Positions 6,681 through 6,829 of a stretch of 6,829 nucleotides of DNA are shown here, piece by piece; position 1 is the first letter of the stretch; every line of letters starts with the position of its first letter. Source of the stretch: Pseudomonadota bacterium. GTDB taxonomy: Bacteria > Desulfobacterota > WTBG01 > CAIYCZ01. The stretch is from contig JAPLIX010000046.1 of NCBI GenBank assembly GCA_026388865.1, positions 1-6,829 on the forward strand, given 5' to 3'. Below the pieces are notes generated by a model. The model worked only from the letters and a program-made list of their open reading frames with translations. It was not told the DNA's origin and did no database searches. The position numbers and the translations under genes are program-made.

Positions 6681-6829
6681 CAGGCTGTTGAAAAACACCC
6701 GTCTGCTTCGTTGCGCTCATCCTTCGTCATTGCGACGTACGGTAACGTACGCCTCATTCCTCACGATTTCGCGCGCCTTGCATCCGGATGTTTTTGACCA
6801 GCCTGGGGGAAAAACTACTTTTTCAACAA
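6681..6829 (+). repeat. Palindromic intergenic repeat, copy 2 (reaches window end)
   Basis: This is the second copy, in the same orientation as copy 1 and starting 19 bp after the activator stop. It begins CAGGCTGTTGAAAAACACCC and ends CTACTTTTTCAACAA at the last base, so its right flank is not visible. The left arm 6681-6701 pairs with 6785-6805 with three mismatches, or its TGTTGAAAAA pairs with TTTTTCAACA near the right end. The core (6706-6751) differs from copy 1 and contains the hairpin CGTACG-GTAA-CGTACG. CATCCGGATG (6781-6790) is a perfect palindrome also present in copy 1 (5555-5564). I recall this core version as the commoner form in Deltaproteobacteria and Nitrospirota, but I cannot verify that here. 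No coding capacity is seen. Confidence 0.9.

Noticed and set aside
5459..6829. CRISPR array or transposon with its own transposase
   Set aside because: There are only two long copies, over 1 kb apart, with no short regular spacers; the interval encodes a regulator and no transposase.

Overview
The window carries six genes, all on the + strand, and two copies of a palindromic repeat about 145 bp long. The likely source is a Gram-negative anaerobe-type lineage such as Desulfobacterota (former Deltaproteobacteria) or Nitrospirota. This rests on the Gld-type ABC cluster next to a DUF4340 gene, an orphan sigma-54 activator, and repeats that resemble an element I remember (not checked) from those groups. 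There is no ribosomal or other marker gene, so the taxonomy is inference.

Layout. Positions 1-263 are AT-rich and hold no convincing gene, but they contain a near-consensus sigma-70 promoter (141-169) directly upstream of an operon. Positions 264-4658 encode a four-gene set: a GldA-like ATPase, a GldF-like permease, a GldG-like auxiliary protein and a DUF4340 protein. The first three are 6-9 bp apart and the fourth follows after 39 bp. A cytoplasmic alpha/beta hydrolase (4694-5398) follows 35 bp later and probably belongs to the same transcript. A 243-bp intergenic region then contains repeat copy 1. A sigma-54 (RpoN) activator with no sensor or receiver domain (5642-6661) comes next, and repeat copy 2 starts 19 bp after its stop codon and reaches the window edge.

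How the genes fit together. The ATPase and permease should form an ABC-2-type inner-membrane complex. The GldG-like and DUF4340 proteins each have an N-terminal membrane anchor and a large, probably periplasmic, domain, so they look like extracytoplasmic partners of that complex. The substrate is unknown; in gliding Bacteroidetes GldAFG is linked to motility, but nothing else in this window points to gliding. The hydrolase has a complete catalytic triad and no export signal; its link to the transporter is only by position.

The most unusual structure is the repeat pair. The two copies lie in the same orientation, each downstream of a gene, and bracket the regulator gene. They share nearly identical ends but have different central segments, and their ends can fold in two mutually exclusive ways. 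No transposase, CRISPR array, tRNA or rRNA was seen.
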